64,000 bases of DNA from Endomychus coccineus. Its lineage: Eukaryota > Arthropoda > Insecta > Coleoptera > Endomychidae. The stretch is taken from NCBI GenBank assembly GCA_958510875.1, contig OY294068.1, positions 174,127,411 through 174,191,410 on the forward strand, read 5' to 3'. The notes below the pieces were generated by a model that did not search any database, had not been told where the DNA came from, and saw only the letters and a program-made list of their open reading frames with translations. How positions within the stretch are numbered: the stretch's first letter is position 1; each line of letters starts with the position of its first letter. The translations under genes and the position numbers were made by a program. Positions 10,908-21,180 of the stretch are shown here, in pieces.

Positions 10908-11033
10908 TATACAGTGAAACTTCTCAATAGAGGTCACTCAAAATATCATAAAATTTTGGCCGTTTAGAGGAGTGACCGCTTTATAGGATTTCAAAGTCTG
11001 GGGGATTATGTGAAAGAAATAACAACAATTATA

Positions 11034-12000
11034 CCGGGAGATCAAAAATTATCTTGGTCATGGGTGTTTGTGGAATCTAAAACGTGTGTCTTTACTTTAC
11101 GTTTGAAATAATTATGTCATAATTAATTTGAAGTTTCTAAAAGTTGCGAAATTTCGCAATTTTAGACGAATATTGAAACACTCAGGAGTCTTTAGCGCTT
11201 TGGACTCCGGGATTTTCACGTGGCCTATCGGAATTAGAAGGTTCGAATTATCTAAAAACATAATTGCATGAACGCCAGGCGTCCTATGTAATTAGCTACG
11301 AACGAAATCATTTTGACATATGCCTCGAGGAGCTCGCTGCGCGTAAGTTAGAGCATATACATTTTACCTCGATCTTGTTAATTTGGGGTCGTTTAGTGCC
11401 CTGTGCGAGCGGCGCCAGTTGTAATAAAGTGTTTTCGGCTATGGGCCGCTAGCTCTTACCCGCTTCGTGTATATTTTAGTCGCGAGAAAATTCCCTTTGG
11501 TACGTCGCACGTTAGACGAGCGTAGCTGAGATCTGAGAATAGCTCAAACTGTTTTAATTAAATTTTCCTATTTAATGGACATTTATCGAAAAAAGATGGG
11601 CTGTCGGGCACGGTCCGATACTAAATCTAACTACATGGAGCGAAAACGGCACGCGAAAAGTCGTCGTAAAGCCGTATTAGGTACAACCAGTTTGCACTTT
11701 TCTAACTCGCGTGCTACGGGCTTCTCAAGTGAACGTCATTCGATTTACGGAAAATTAACTATTTCAAAACAGTTTTTGACCCGGATTGTGGCTAACACGA
11801 CCTCTGAAAAGGTTCAAAATTCACATAATCATTTCATAATTTGTAGTTCATTATTGTTTTACAACTAAAATAAATGGGTATGAAATTTGTAGGTTATTGA
11901 TGTCAGTGTGACAGAGACATAATTATTTGAAACGTAAAGTAAAGACACACGTTTTAGATTCCACAACCACCCTTGACCAAGATAATTTTTGATATCCCGG
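11034..12000. mobile_element. Nested 967-bp inverted-repeat element, CpG-rich interior
   Basis: Inverted repeats of about 95 bp run inward from CCGGGAGATCAAAAATTATC at 11034 and from its near-complement ending at 12000. They include a CTAAAACGTGTGTCTTTACT block. TATA flanks both sides (11030-11033 and 12001-12004), consistent with a TA or TATA target. The interior (11160-11830) is noticeably richer in CpG and G+C than its surroundings and holds a 97-residue open frame at 11575-11868 with a basic, unrecognised product that I do not consider a real gene. It lies inside the pogo-like element. It is probably non-autonomous, and its superfamily is not settled. Confidence 0.7.
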
Positions 12001-12944
12001 TATATGTACTATGTATGTACTTACATATCCACATTTTTGTCAACATAATGTGATATAACTGGAATACAAAACCAATTTTAAATAAACAATGGCCAAATCG
12101 CTTTTGTCAGTAAGAAATTTTATATCTCCTTCAGTTTTTCACAAACTTCACTCAAATTTTGCACAGATGAACACAAAATCTCTTCGTCTTGGTCACTTTC
12201 ATATTCTTCATCCGCTATAGGGTCTGTTTTGCTTTCTTTGTCATTGAATTCCTGAATTATTTCCTGCAAATCAAAATCTGGTAGGTATCTCTTTTAAGAG
12301 TCCTGGATCGATAGAAATATATTTTCCAGAGTTAGATTCCCTAGCATTTTTTAAGAGAGAGGACAACTGACTGAGGGAAATTTCATCTTCTTCTCCAAAA
12401 ACCTCATCGTCTTAGATCGTTTCCATGGCCTTTGGAAACATTTCTAGTCGCAGATGGAACATTTTTCCACGGTGCAACTATTCATAACATAGCCCTTGAC
12501 TTTATTATATTATAAAATTTTGTATTATCCCTTGATCCAGTGGTTAGCAATAAGATGTAGTGTTGGCAGGTACAAAAACAATTCGAAAACTTTCCAAGTC
12601 CATTTGTGGGTGGGAAGTAGCGTCTTTTCTACACAGGTTTCCATTTTTTTCTCAAAGTTTTCCAGACCAAGAACTCATTATCTCTGTTATCATCTTAGAT
12701 CTTTCATTGGATACTCATTTATTGGTAATTTTTCTACATGTGTTCCTTTGAAGCATCGCGGATTTTTGATTTTACCCATAACTCGTGGATTTTCCTTCTC
12801 ACCATTAATGTTACAGCAATGAATAAGTGTCATTTGCTGTTTAGCTCTTGAATGAAATAGTTTGGCATTGTCAACTGGTAAGATAATATCTTTTGCTTCA
12901 TAGTCCTTGATAATTGATGCAAATTTGATTTCCAATCTTTTATA

Positions 12945-13160
12945 TATAAATTCTCAGGAAATAGATCACATTAACACTTGTGTTTTATGGTTTAGTCTTT
13001 ACGTACGTTTCAGTCTCACGACCATCATCAGAAGATTTATTATTTCAATAACCTGATTACTTAGTCTTCTGATGATGGTCGTGAGACCGAAACGTACGCA
13101 AAGACTAAAATATAAAACATAAGTGTTAATGTGACCTATTTTCCGAGAATTTTATACATA
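12945..13160. repeat. Inverted pair of PLE-type termini carrying hammerhead motifs
   Basis: Two arms of about 95 bp face each other around a spacer of about 30 bp centred near 13050. Each carries CTGATGA, a GGTC/GACC-type stem and GAAAC (left arm on the minus strand, right arm on the plus strand), followed by 'aaagactaaa', 'agtgttaa' and 'gagaatttta' blocks. PLEs often end with such inverted terminal copies. No RT or nuclease lies between them, so this is a solo pair or a deletion product. Confidence 0.7.
13061..13108 (+). ncRNA. Hammerhead ribozyme-like motif
   Basis: TTAGTCTT (13061-13068) pairs perfectly with AAGACTAA (13101-13108) as stem I. CTGATGA is at 13069-13075. Stem II is GGTC (13077-13080), loop GTGA, GACC (13085-13088). 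GAAAC follows at 13089-13093 and then GTA. Stem III would be the self-complementary ACGT, so activity would need pairing between two copies, as reported for the minimal type I hammerheads of PLEs. The opposite arm has a copy at about 12991-13037 on the minus strand with one core-stem change. Activity is inferred, not shown. Confidence 0.65.
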
Positions 13161-14099
13161 ATTCATACCTGGGTCAAGAATCTTTATAATAATTTCCAAT
13201 CTTTAACACTTACTTCGTCCACGTGAACAGACTCACCATGAATTGTTTTAGAAATGATGTCTCATGTTTCTTGCAGAACATATCCAGCTAGCCACTTGAA
13301 GCATTAACTCCGTTAATTTTCAAATTTTCTTACACTTCAAGAACTTTTTTTATCAAAGGTCCTGATATAGAAATGTTTTATTTCTAACTAATCATAAAGT
13401 ATTTGGTCAATAGCAAATTTACTTGTGTTCTTCCAACACTAAACTTGTCCGCCAACTTTGGCGCACTAGTACCTATCGTATTGTTCGCTTTCTTCGATAA
13501 TTTCACATTTATCTATAAGAAAGAAACGTTCACGTTTTAGGGGCATAATTGCTTTTCTCAGGGGAACAAATTGAACTGAATAATTTTTTGGTCACAAATT
13601 TTAGGTCTTACTGAATGAAGCATTACAAATGCGATTATTATTTCTGGAAATTCCTACCTACAAACAGACAGCCAGACCAGCCCCTATTGTTTATCGCTTA
13701 CAACCATTCTTAGAATAGAGAGTCAGGTCGGTTGACCGTCGGTGTCGAGAAGATTTACGACCGATCGATATTAAGAGTGGGATTCCATAAGATTTCGTTG
13801 TTGTTGAAAGTGACCGTGATCGTTTTCAAATGGTTTCGCTGTTACGAAGTTCCTTTTTATAGAAATTGTCATAAGAATAATTTTTGAAATCTCATAATTG
13901 ACAGTTGAGAAGGGTGGCCGTTTTTGACCAGTGGCCGAAATGAGGTGTTTTACTGTATAAAACTCTTTGGTTGAACCCCACTATATCACTATATCACTAT
14001 ATCTACCGTATATGGTTATCCTTTTAGTCGTCTTTTATGAAAGGCAGGAATTACCATGGGAAATCCTTGGTCCATTCCCAAAATTGTAAGACTGTTCTA

Positions 14100-14140
14100 A
14101 TTTATCATAATAATGATAATAATAATAATAATAATAATAT
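14100..14140. repeat. (ATA)n microsatellite
   Basis: A run of ATA/AAT trinucleotides with one G interruption lies at 14105-14138. It has no other feature. Confidence 0.85.
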
Positions 14141-14255
14141 TCCAAAATATTTTACATGAGCACTCGTATACTTATCATTTTCAATAATTTGTCTATGTAT
14201 ACGTTATAATATGAATACTCTGAATAAGCAACTCGATATAAGAAGATTGATTATA

Positions 14256-15187
14256 CAGAGTCAGTTTTTTGTAGACAAACTGCAACAGGAGATAGAACAA
14301 GTGTTTTTAAGAAGAAAAGTTCCTATAAACATATGTTGTAGAAGGCTTCGTTTTCGAGATACAGGGTGTTGAAATTGAAAAAAAATTTCGTTTTTTGCGA
14401 ATATCTCCGGAACCGTTTATCTTACAAAAGACAGCTTTAGTAGGCATTTTCTACTCATAGTAAGCTATATTCTGTGAGATAAAAAAAAATTTTTTACTCT
14501 TAATTGTTGAAGATTTTGAAGGGGTAGTGTAGTGGGTGTTTTTCTCCCCAACTTCTACGCCACTGAAAAAGTACGGTTTTGAGACAACCATTTGAGCGGC
14601 CAATGTTTTCTACATAAAAAAGGTACTCTTGGTCATGAGCTCTTAAGATGACCGTTTTCAAGAAAAATCAACTTTTATGTTGAAAAACATTCTTACTAAT
14701 TAAACAAAATTTATTCAAACGTTAGAACAAGTAACAAAACCAAAGGATTGACCATGTTTTTCAACATAAAAGTTGATTTTTCTCGAAAACGGTCAACTTT
14801 AAAGCTTATAACTAAGAGTACCTTTTATGTGTAGAAAACATTGGCAGTTCAAATGGTTGTCTCAAAACCGTACTTTCTTCAGTGGCGTAGAAGTTGGGGA
14901 GAAAAACACCCACTACCCCTTTAAAATCTTCATCAATTATGACTAAAAAAAATTTTTTACCGCACAGAACATAGCTTACTATGAGTAACAAATGCTCACG
15001 AAAGCTATTTCCTGTACGATAAACGGTTCCGGAGATATTCGCATAAAACGAATTTTTCTTTTCAATTTCAACACCCGTATCTCCAAAACGAAGCCTTCTA
15101 CGACATATGTTTATAGGAACTTTTCTACTTAGAAACATCTTTTCTATCTCCTGTTGAAGTTTGTCTACGAAAAACTGACTCACCCTG
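14256..15187. mobile_element. 932-bp foldback element with arms of about 440 bp
   Basis: The left arm (14256-14695) is almost fully complementary to the right arm (14750-15187). The termini are CAGAGTCAGTTTTTTGTAG and, complemented, CAGGGTGAGTCAGTTTTTCG, flanked by TA on both sides. Blocks such as AACTTCTACGCCACTGAA and AATATCTCCGGAACCG occur in both arms. Open frames on either strand (for example 15213-14812, minus) are by-products of the repeat. A TA-targeting non-autonomous element is likely. Confidence 0.8.
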
Positions 15188-15309
15188 TAGAATGAAGGAA
15201 AAATAATATACATTTATACACTTCATAAACTTATATTATACGATTTTCCACAACCTTCAGTAACTGAAACAGACGACGTGAAGATCTTAATCAAATACAC
15301 CAATAACAA

Positions 15310-15445
15310 ACCAAATATTGAGGAATTTAAATTTCTGGGATCCATATTTGAAATAAGTGAACGGATGCAGGGTTGGACGAAATTAGAGTTCATAGTTTAA
15401 TCCATGTGAACGTGCTTGCAGAAGCAAATGGTTTTAATTACCCCA
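15310..15445 (+). pseudogene. LINE (RTE-like?) reverse transcriptase fragment
   Basis: The plus strand reads E-E-F-K-F-L-G-S-I-F-E-I-S, resembling the 'FKYLGS' motif near the end of LINE reverse transcriptases. It is followed by stops. A related piece lies at 24108-24240, with similarity continuing through 'gcaaat.gttttaatta'. The evidence is one short motif plus the second copy. Confidence 0.35.
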
Positions 15446-15676
15446 TAAATATTCTAAAATGCATCAAAGCGAATGAAGCATCGTACATTCTACATTGTTT
15501 GTTACCCATTTCTTTCGGATAAGGTTATTCATAGAAATCATTCTTTTTAACCAAATTCCATTGAATGCTTTGTATGTATTATTATTATTATCAGATATAA
15601 GAAAACTAGATAATAAATGAATATATCAATAATATTCATCTATCTCCATGTTGGCTCTTGCCAGATGACAATGATG

Positions 15677-15841
15677 AGGTCTCTCTAGTCTGAATTAATC
15701 AAAAATGCCTCAAACTAATAGTTGTAGACAGCTGTTGCGCTCTTGTCATAGATCTACTGTTGAGCTCTATGAAAAGAGCGAAACAGCTGTCTAGAACTAT
15801 AAGTTTGTGGCGTTACTGATCGATGTAAGCTAGAGAGACCT
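15677..15841. repeat. 165-bp palindromic repeat
   Basis: AGGTCTCTCTAG at 15677 mirrors CTAGAGAGACCT ending at 15841. The arms continue through an ACAGCTGTT/AACAGCTGT block and a GCGCTCTT/AAGAGCG block around a short centre near 15758. A transcript would form a long hairpin. There is no coding content. Confidence 0.7.
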
Positions 15842-17118
15842 TATTAGTATTATCAAATACGTATGTAATCTGAATTTAAAGCAAATATTCGAACAACGCG
15901 ATATTGTCACGCGCCAATGAATGGTTTTGAATAAAGAGTAGTTTGGAGGCGAGAGGAATCGCATATTCCTGAGGATCCTTGTTCGCGATAAGTTGCATGT
16001 GATTAGAGAGAAATAACATTGGTAAAATTGAAATTTGATGGAATTTATTGAAATTAACAAATAAAATAAAACATAATGTCAAATAATCTGATATAAATAT
16101 TAATAGTGAATTAACATATCAAAATAATTACAGCAAATAAAATTCAATATAAGTGTGGAAATGGATGTGAAAAAAAAAACATTACTCACATTATTTAGAA
16201 CGATGTGTTAGCACGTGAAATTAAAGTTCGAATCCCTGCTCTTTCTCAGTTTATAGCGTTTATAAACTTCATTCCTGACTGATTTATGAATCCTGCGATC
16301 TTGCTTTCACACGGTATTGGACCTGTGATCCAGCAGAATGATGCTGACTTCAATACGGTTATGAGAACTACTTACTTAACTTTGCAAAATTTATGAGAAT
16401 GAAATGAAATTCGACTGACAAGAAATCATACTCAGTAATGATTTATTATGTATTGGAATCAGATAATACGGATAATATTTGAAATGTTTCAATTCAGTTA
16501 AATAGGAATAAGAAAGTTACTAATCAAATATGATTTAGAATGGAATCGTGACAATATACTTATTTAAAGAGTCAAATTTGAGAAAGGATAAATTACATCA
16601 ATCTGTCATAAAGCGAATATTATTCTGTTTTTATTATTAATAGTCGTCTTTCAAGTACGCCTTGGGAGAAAACAAAAATCAGGTATTCTCCAATTGCTCA
16701 ATGGTATAAGAACGAGCCCAGGTAGTATTTCCTGATAAAAAATTGGAATGATAAAAATTATTATGTATTAGTTTTATTGAGTGAATCAAATATGCACGAA
16801 TATACATCTATGCACGGATCACATAATTTTCACACTACAGAAACAAAATAGTTTGTCCACTACTATTGTATAAAATATGCATAATGCATGTGTTTCCTCA
16901 AGCATAATGATATTCATTAATCACTAGTGAATAATGAAATCATTATTCACTACCATCAATATGACAAACATGATAGAAGCGTATAGACAATTACGATAAA
17001 AATAGAGCGTGCTATGAAACGTCAAGTCGGATCGAATTTAATTTGAAACGTCAACAAGTTGTTGGTTCGACTTGTTTCAACAGCAAGGTTTATAAGTATC
17101 AAAGTATCATTTATGGGT
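15842..17118. other. 1.3 kb with little recognised content
   Basis: AT-rich sequence with chance frames only. A GTTCGAATCCC string at 16231 resembles a pol III B box but has no A box at the right distance and no cloverleaf. A short hairpin around 'ttcactagtgaa' lies at 16915-16960. Confidence 0.35.
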
Positions 17119-17262
17119 CGTGGACAAAGTATAGTATTCTACTGGCATATTATGGTTATTATTCACTTGGATGATTTACGACACTCGCCTGCGGCTCGTG
17201 CCGTAAACTTCATCCACGTGAATAATAACCACCATAATATGCTCGTTGAATAATATACTATT
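17119..17262. repeat. 144-bp palindromic repeat
   Basis: The arms 'aagtatagtattctactgg' and its imperfect complement end near 17262. They continue through CATATTATGG/CCATAATATG, TTATTATTCAC/GTGAATAATAA and TTTACG/CGTAAA towards a centre near 17192. It is a small MITE-like hairpin with no coding content. Confidence 0.65.
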
Positions 17263-17899
17263 TATTCATTGTAATATGACATACCTTCTATATAATCATA
17301 ACATGACATATTACTTTCATAATTTTCAATCAACTTTCCCATTTTACACATCGATTGATGAACATTAAATTTGTACATTTGTTCACAAGGTCGTAGCTAT
17401 TCATTTTTGTATATGTATCTAACTGTAAATTTTTCAATTTTCCAATAAATACAAAAATATTTTGGTGAGGGAATTGAAACGCATTCATTTGTTGTTCTCG
17501 CCAAAAGGGAGGGTAGTTCCCGTACATTTGGAGGAAAAGTAGCACTATAACTGTCATGAGTGTCTACCTAAAAGTAAACAAATTCCACTAATTTTTCATA
17601 TTCTATAAAATCGACAGAAAATCTTTTACGAAGGAAGCAATCTCGGACTTCATTAGGGTTTAAAAAAGCGAAGCCAAATGTATGTTGCAGCCATTTGCTG
17701 ACAACAGTTTTGTCTTTAGTCTTAGTTTAATCCCAATTCTGAATTTTTAAAAAACTTAGCTCTACATTGAAATGTACCATAAATAAAGTCGCATAGAAAT
17801 TCCAGATTAGTTGAACACAAAAACACTGTATATTATTACTATCATTATTATTATTATTGTTATTTATATATAGAAACAAAAGTCTTCGTTTTAATTAGT
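17263..17899. other. 640 bp with no recognised feature
   Basis: No motif was recognised. An (ATT)n-like microsatellite lies at 17830-17868. Confidence 0.35.
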
Positions 17900-18290
17900 G
17901 TTTAAATTGACATCACCTAACTCTTGATGAACATCCAGTAGTGTCTTCGGAACGCCGACGATGAAGAATGACGTGCATGATGAATGCTTTTTCTTATTTT
18001 CTTAATATCACCGTTTCTTAACTTGTCAAATGTATCTTCGTCCAATTGTTTTATTTCGCTCCTTATTAATTTGCAAGGCTTCTCACACAAATTGTCAACA
18101 GCTTTCATTCTGCATACATTGCTAACTATGGCTATGAGCAATTCATCTTTTTTGATATAATGGTTGTGCTATAGTTTCACCTTACCGTTGGTTTTTGCAT
18201 TGACCTTTGTACATCGCCACATTGTTTTTCCGCATTTGACAATATGATCAAGTCCGAACTTGTTATTTTGCACATTATGAACTTTATGGG
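17900..18290 (-). pseudogene. FLYWCH zinc-finger segment of a MULE-type transposase
   Basis: On the minus strand, 18290-18170 reads N-K-F-G-L-D, then M-W-R-C-T-K-V-N-A-K-T-N-G-K, then a stop, then H-N-H-Y. This is the W-x-C ... H-x-H spacing of the end of a FLYWCH zinc finger. The frame then stays open to 17917 (about 74 residues, charged, helical). FLYWCH fingers commonly sit in front of arthropod MULE transposases, and a MULE catalytic core lies at 18700-19640, but on the opposite strand. So this is either a second copy or one end of an inverted rearrangement. One in-frame stop and the missing first half of the finger make it a pseudogene. Confidence 0.55.
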
Positions 18291-18299
18291 ACTATTGAT

Positions 18300-18500
18300 A
18301 AGAAATAATCACCCTTATCCACTATAAATAGTAATAAAGTACTGACGACCTTTCGGCTACCAAGTAGCCATCATCAGAGTGAACTAAATTATAAATCAAA
18401 GTGAGCATGTTTAAATACTGATTGAGGGTGATAATGTAAGCAATGGCTTACTTTCAGCTGGAGATACATCGGAATTTAATAAATTGCTTTTAGTTTATAC
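18300..18500 (-). mobile_element. PLE 3'-end fragment with hammerhead-like motif
   Basis: On the minus strand CTGATGATGG, then GGCTAC-TTG-GTAGCC (stem II) and GAAAGGTCGTC lie at about 18380-18345, a well-preserved hammerhead core. Upstream (18430-18490) is a block shared with 39990-40075, including 'atcggaatttaataaa.tgc', which there continues into a GIY-YIG nuclease tail. Both copies have the same orientation and belong to one PLE family. Confidence 0.65.
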
Positions 18501-18699
18501 GGTGATTTCTTGTTTCGGGCGATGCGTTTTATGCGTAAATCAAAAACTACCTGTAACCCACTCGTTTCGGGTAGATCGACAATTATCGAGTCTATTCCTC
18601 TCATTTCGTGCTGATGCAAGTTAAGGACGCTGGAATCAACTTCATAGTAGAAGTACCAACACTTGCAAACGTCAGAGATAAATTCTATAGAGGCAGGCA

Positions 18700-19640
18700 A
18701 AAAGCTTTGGGAGTTGAATCTTTACCAGACTAATAGCTAGAAATCGTCAACACAGACACAATGGAACACCTTGTGCTAATAGACGACGGCCAGAAAGATC
18801 GAAGATTGTTTTTTTGCAGTGATAGAACACTTCTATCCCAAGGCTCAGATTTTTTTATGGACGGGACATTTAAAAGATGTTGTCCCCTGTTCGGCCAATT
18901 GTATACAATAAACGTAGATTTGGGAAACACTTAAATGTCAGCACAAGGATTGTTTCAGCCATCTATGCCCTTTTACCGGACAGAAAAGGAGCCACATATA
19001 AAAGACTCTTTACACTGTTGGAAAAAAGTACAAAATTGAAGCCAGAGAAAGTCTACATTGACTTTGAACGGGAAGCAATAAACGCTCTCAAACAAACCTC
19101 TTTGGGGAGAAAAATCCAAGGGTGTAATTTTCATTTCAATCAATGCATGTGGCGAAAAGTGCAAGAGTTGGGTTTGGTTACAGGATACAAACAAAATACA
19201 GAGAATAGGGAACATGTTCGTATGGGTGCAGCCTGAGACATTCCTGAGACATGGCTTCTGATAATGGAAAACTTTCCACCGGAAGATGCCCTGGTGAAGT
19301 TCAACGACTATTTTGTGAAGCAATGGCTTGAGGATGATGAATTCATATGGGTGTGCTACAAGGAGTGACACCGCACAACAAATTCGGTAGAAGGATGGCA
19401 TCATCGACTTAATAATCGTGTTGGAAAAGCGCATCCAAATATTTGTGGACTGCTTAAAATACTTAATGGTGAAATACGGTACTACGATATCATTGAAAAA
19501 TAAACTGGGCTGAATATGAACACTCCAAAGCGTGCAAAAAGTACAGTGACTTAGATTGTCCTATGAATAAGGGTGTTGACGATTCTGTACAAAGTAAAGT
19601 AAGCTTTGGCGGAACTTTGAGAAAATTAATGTAGATAATA
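18700..19640 (+). pseudogene. MULE (Mutator-like) transposase core, degraded
   Basis: 18760-18930 reads S-D-F-F-M-D-G-T-F-K followed by Q-L-Y-T-I, the first catalytic-Asp region of MULE transposases. A frameshift near 18930 moves to S-A-I-Y-A-L-L-P-D-R-K, then K-V-Y-I-D-F-E-R-E-A-I (second Asp region) and G-C-N-F-H-F-N-Q-C-M-W-R-K (zinc-ligand-like C/H region), ending at a stop near 19235. A third piece after 19260 contains T-T-N-S-V-E-G-W-H-H-R-L, a conserved C-terminal MULE motif containing the final Glu. These fall in several frames with at least four interruptions. It is a genomic fossil. Confidence 0.75.
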
Positions 19641-19959
19641 AAATTTGAATAAGCGGTAAATAATAGAAGCATAATATGTATTATTTTTCTTGAATTAGAT
19701 ATCCACTATTACCATCAATGTTAATATCTATAAGTCTATTATTTTTGTAATTTTTGCCCTTCCTACTAAACGATTGTGTGAGTAAATACCAGTAAACACT
19801 ATCATTATGACATGTCAATTTGTATCCCAAATGTGAATTTTAAGAAATGACTTCCTACATAATTATGTTGTTTCCGACGTTCAGTTTGAATCGCACGGAA
19901 CGAGAAGGTATTATTGCAAATACATTTTATTGCATCTAGGGGGTACACCCAAAACGAGA

Positions 19960-20600
19960 AGGTTTTATAATCCCACACAAAACGCGACGCCTGAAACAAG
20001 AATAAGTCTTTTATACATTTCTATCCTTTCTAAATTACCTAGATATTTGTCTGTAATGTGTTTTAAAAGTGATAAACTTTCTTGAGAAATGGTGTGACCT
20101 GTATTCAAAACATGTTCGGCTACCGCTTATTTTTCACCATTATTTTTCTTTATATGGGTAAAATTTTCCTTATAAAGAGTTGTTCCTTCCAGTTTGATCC
20201 ACATATCATTTTGAACACGACTCACAACTGACTTTCTAAATCCCAATTTAGTCGGTATCGGAAACGGTGTTTTAGCTGTTCTCACATCTATAAACTGGTT
20301 GCATTGCAAATTTAGAAAACAAACTATGGAATTTATTCATTACTTTATTGGGCATCTCAAACCTACTCATTTTCGAGATAAACTGCTGTGAGGTAAAAAT
20401 TCTTCATTTCATCCATAATGAAAGCATAGTGGAAATTACCTTATCCACCCTCATCAGGGTGTTTCCGGCCGAGTAACTCGAACCTGTCTTCGTCTCGCAA
20501 TTGGAATGTAAACTTTCGAAAATTCTACCTGCCATCGAACAGCTCGACGCAAGCCATAAGCACATTACAGGTTTGCTAGAGTTGACCTGGAGGTTCATCA
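19960..20600 (-). pseudogene. Penelope-like element, GIY-YIG endonuclease-region remnant
   Basis: On the minus strand, 20130-19980 reads A-V-A-E-H-V-L-N-T-G-H-T-I-S-Q-E and then a helical tail with L-S-L-L-K-H. This is the H-x-x-x-x-x-H/E stretch that ends the GIY-YIG nuclease of PLEs. Upstream, 20309-20127 encodes a short piece with N-Q-F-I-D-V-R-T-A-K, and its DNA recurs at 40270-40345 in another PLE fragment. The frame at 20601-20404 is part of the same decayed unit or unrelated; I do not recognise it. Stops separate the pieces. Confidence 0.6.
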
Positions 20601-20619
20601 AAGTACGTGTAAGAAATAA

Positions 20620-21180
20620 TTATTTTCAATCGAAGATAAATCAATTATCATAGAATGATCTTTATGCTTATATATTTCTTCAGATTCCTATGTTCCTCTA
20701 TAAGGTTTATTGTTTCTAGGGAGAAATTCTTTTATTTTATGACGGTTTGTAAAACATGGTTTGCTACGACGAACGTAACAATGTTATTACGAATATAATA
20801 AAAATGCTCTTTGAACTTGTTAGAAACATCCCTTTTTGTTGGGTCATCGTACGATTTATCATAGTCATTATATTGGATTTTATATGCACCTCATATATCA
20901 TGATCTGAAATTTCACTAAACGTGAAGCAAGTGTTTTAATTCAGATTTGCATTCACAATTGTAAAATAGAAACACTCACTCTTATAATACAGCAGTCAAA
21001 TGAATATTCGACTCGTAAATCCTTGGGAAATGGATCGCTTTTGGTGAGACAAAGTACCATTCTCTTCAGAATGTCATGAGAAAAATAGTTGGCCACAAAT
21101 AAAGTTGCGCAAATTGTTTATATTGTTTATACATATAAATAATTTAATTAGCTCATTTTTGAGATCACATAGAAATTTCT
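20620..21180. other. 560 bp with no recognised feature
   Basis: AT-rich, with only short chance frames and no repeat detected by eye. Confidence 0.35.

Larger units (their letters stand above)
12100..13560 (-). pseudogene. pogo/Tigger-type transposase, degraded
   Basis: Read on the minus strand, from N to C: a helix-turn-helix-like piece with E-E-S-E-Q-Y-D-R and, in another frame, G-R-T-Q-V (13410-13500); then a DDE-domain piece at 12935-12690 ending in P-R-V-M-G-K-I-K-N-P-R-C-F-K, the Tigger 'GKSKNPRCFK'-like motif; then a highly acidic C-terminal tail (12420-12110). The N-terminal and DDE pieces are separated by the PLE termini insertion. Frames shift repeatedly and stops are frequent, so it is dead. 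The order matches CENP-B-like HTH followed by the DDE domain of the family. Confidence 0.65.
10912..13955 (-). mobile_element. pogo/Tigger-like DNA transposon remnant
   Basis: The left end CAGTGAAACTTCTC and the right end, complement CAGTAAAACACCTC, are followed on both sides by GGCC-containing blocks (GGCCGTTT, GGCCACTG). TA dinucleotides flank the element at 10910-10911 and 13956-13957. This is the pattern of pogo/Tigger elements of the Tc1-mariner superfamily. A decayed transposase lies on the minus strand (12100-13560). The element was later invaded by an inverted-repeat element (11034-12000) and by PLE termini (about 12945-13160). Confidence 0.75.

Noticed and set aside
11575..11868. 97-residue basic frame as a gene
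   Set aside because: It lies inside a non-autonomous inverted-repeat element, has no recognised domain and no supporting signals.
12690..12935. Independent host gene at the 81-residue minus frame
   Set aside because: Its K-N-P-R-C-F-K motif and position between the pogo-like termini make it part of a Tigger-type transposase.
14812..15213. 133-residue minus-strand frame as a gene
   Set aside because: It lies entirely in one arm of a foldback and the other arm encodes the same in broken form.
16225..16245. Second tRNA-like B box (GTTCGAATCCC)
   Set aside because: There is no A box at a suitable distance and no cloverleaf.
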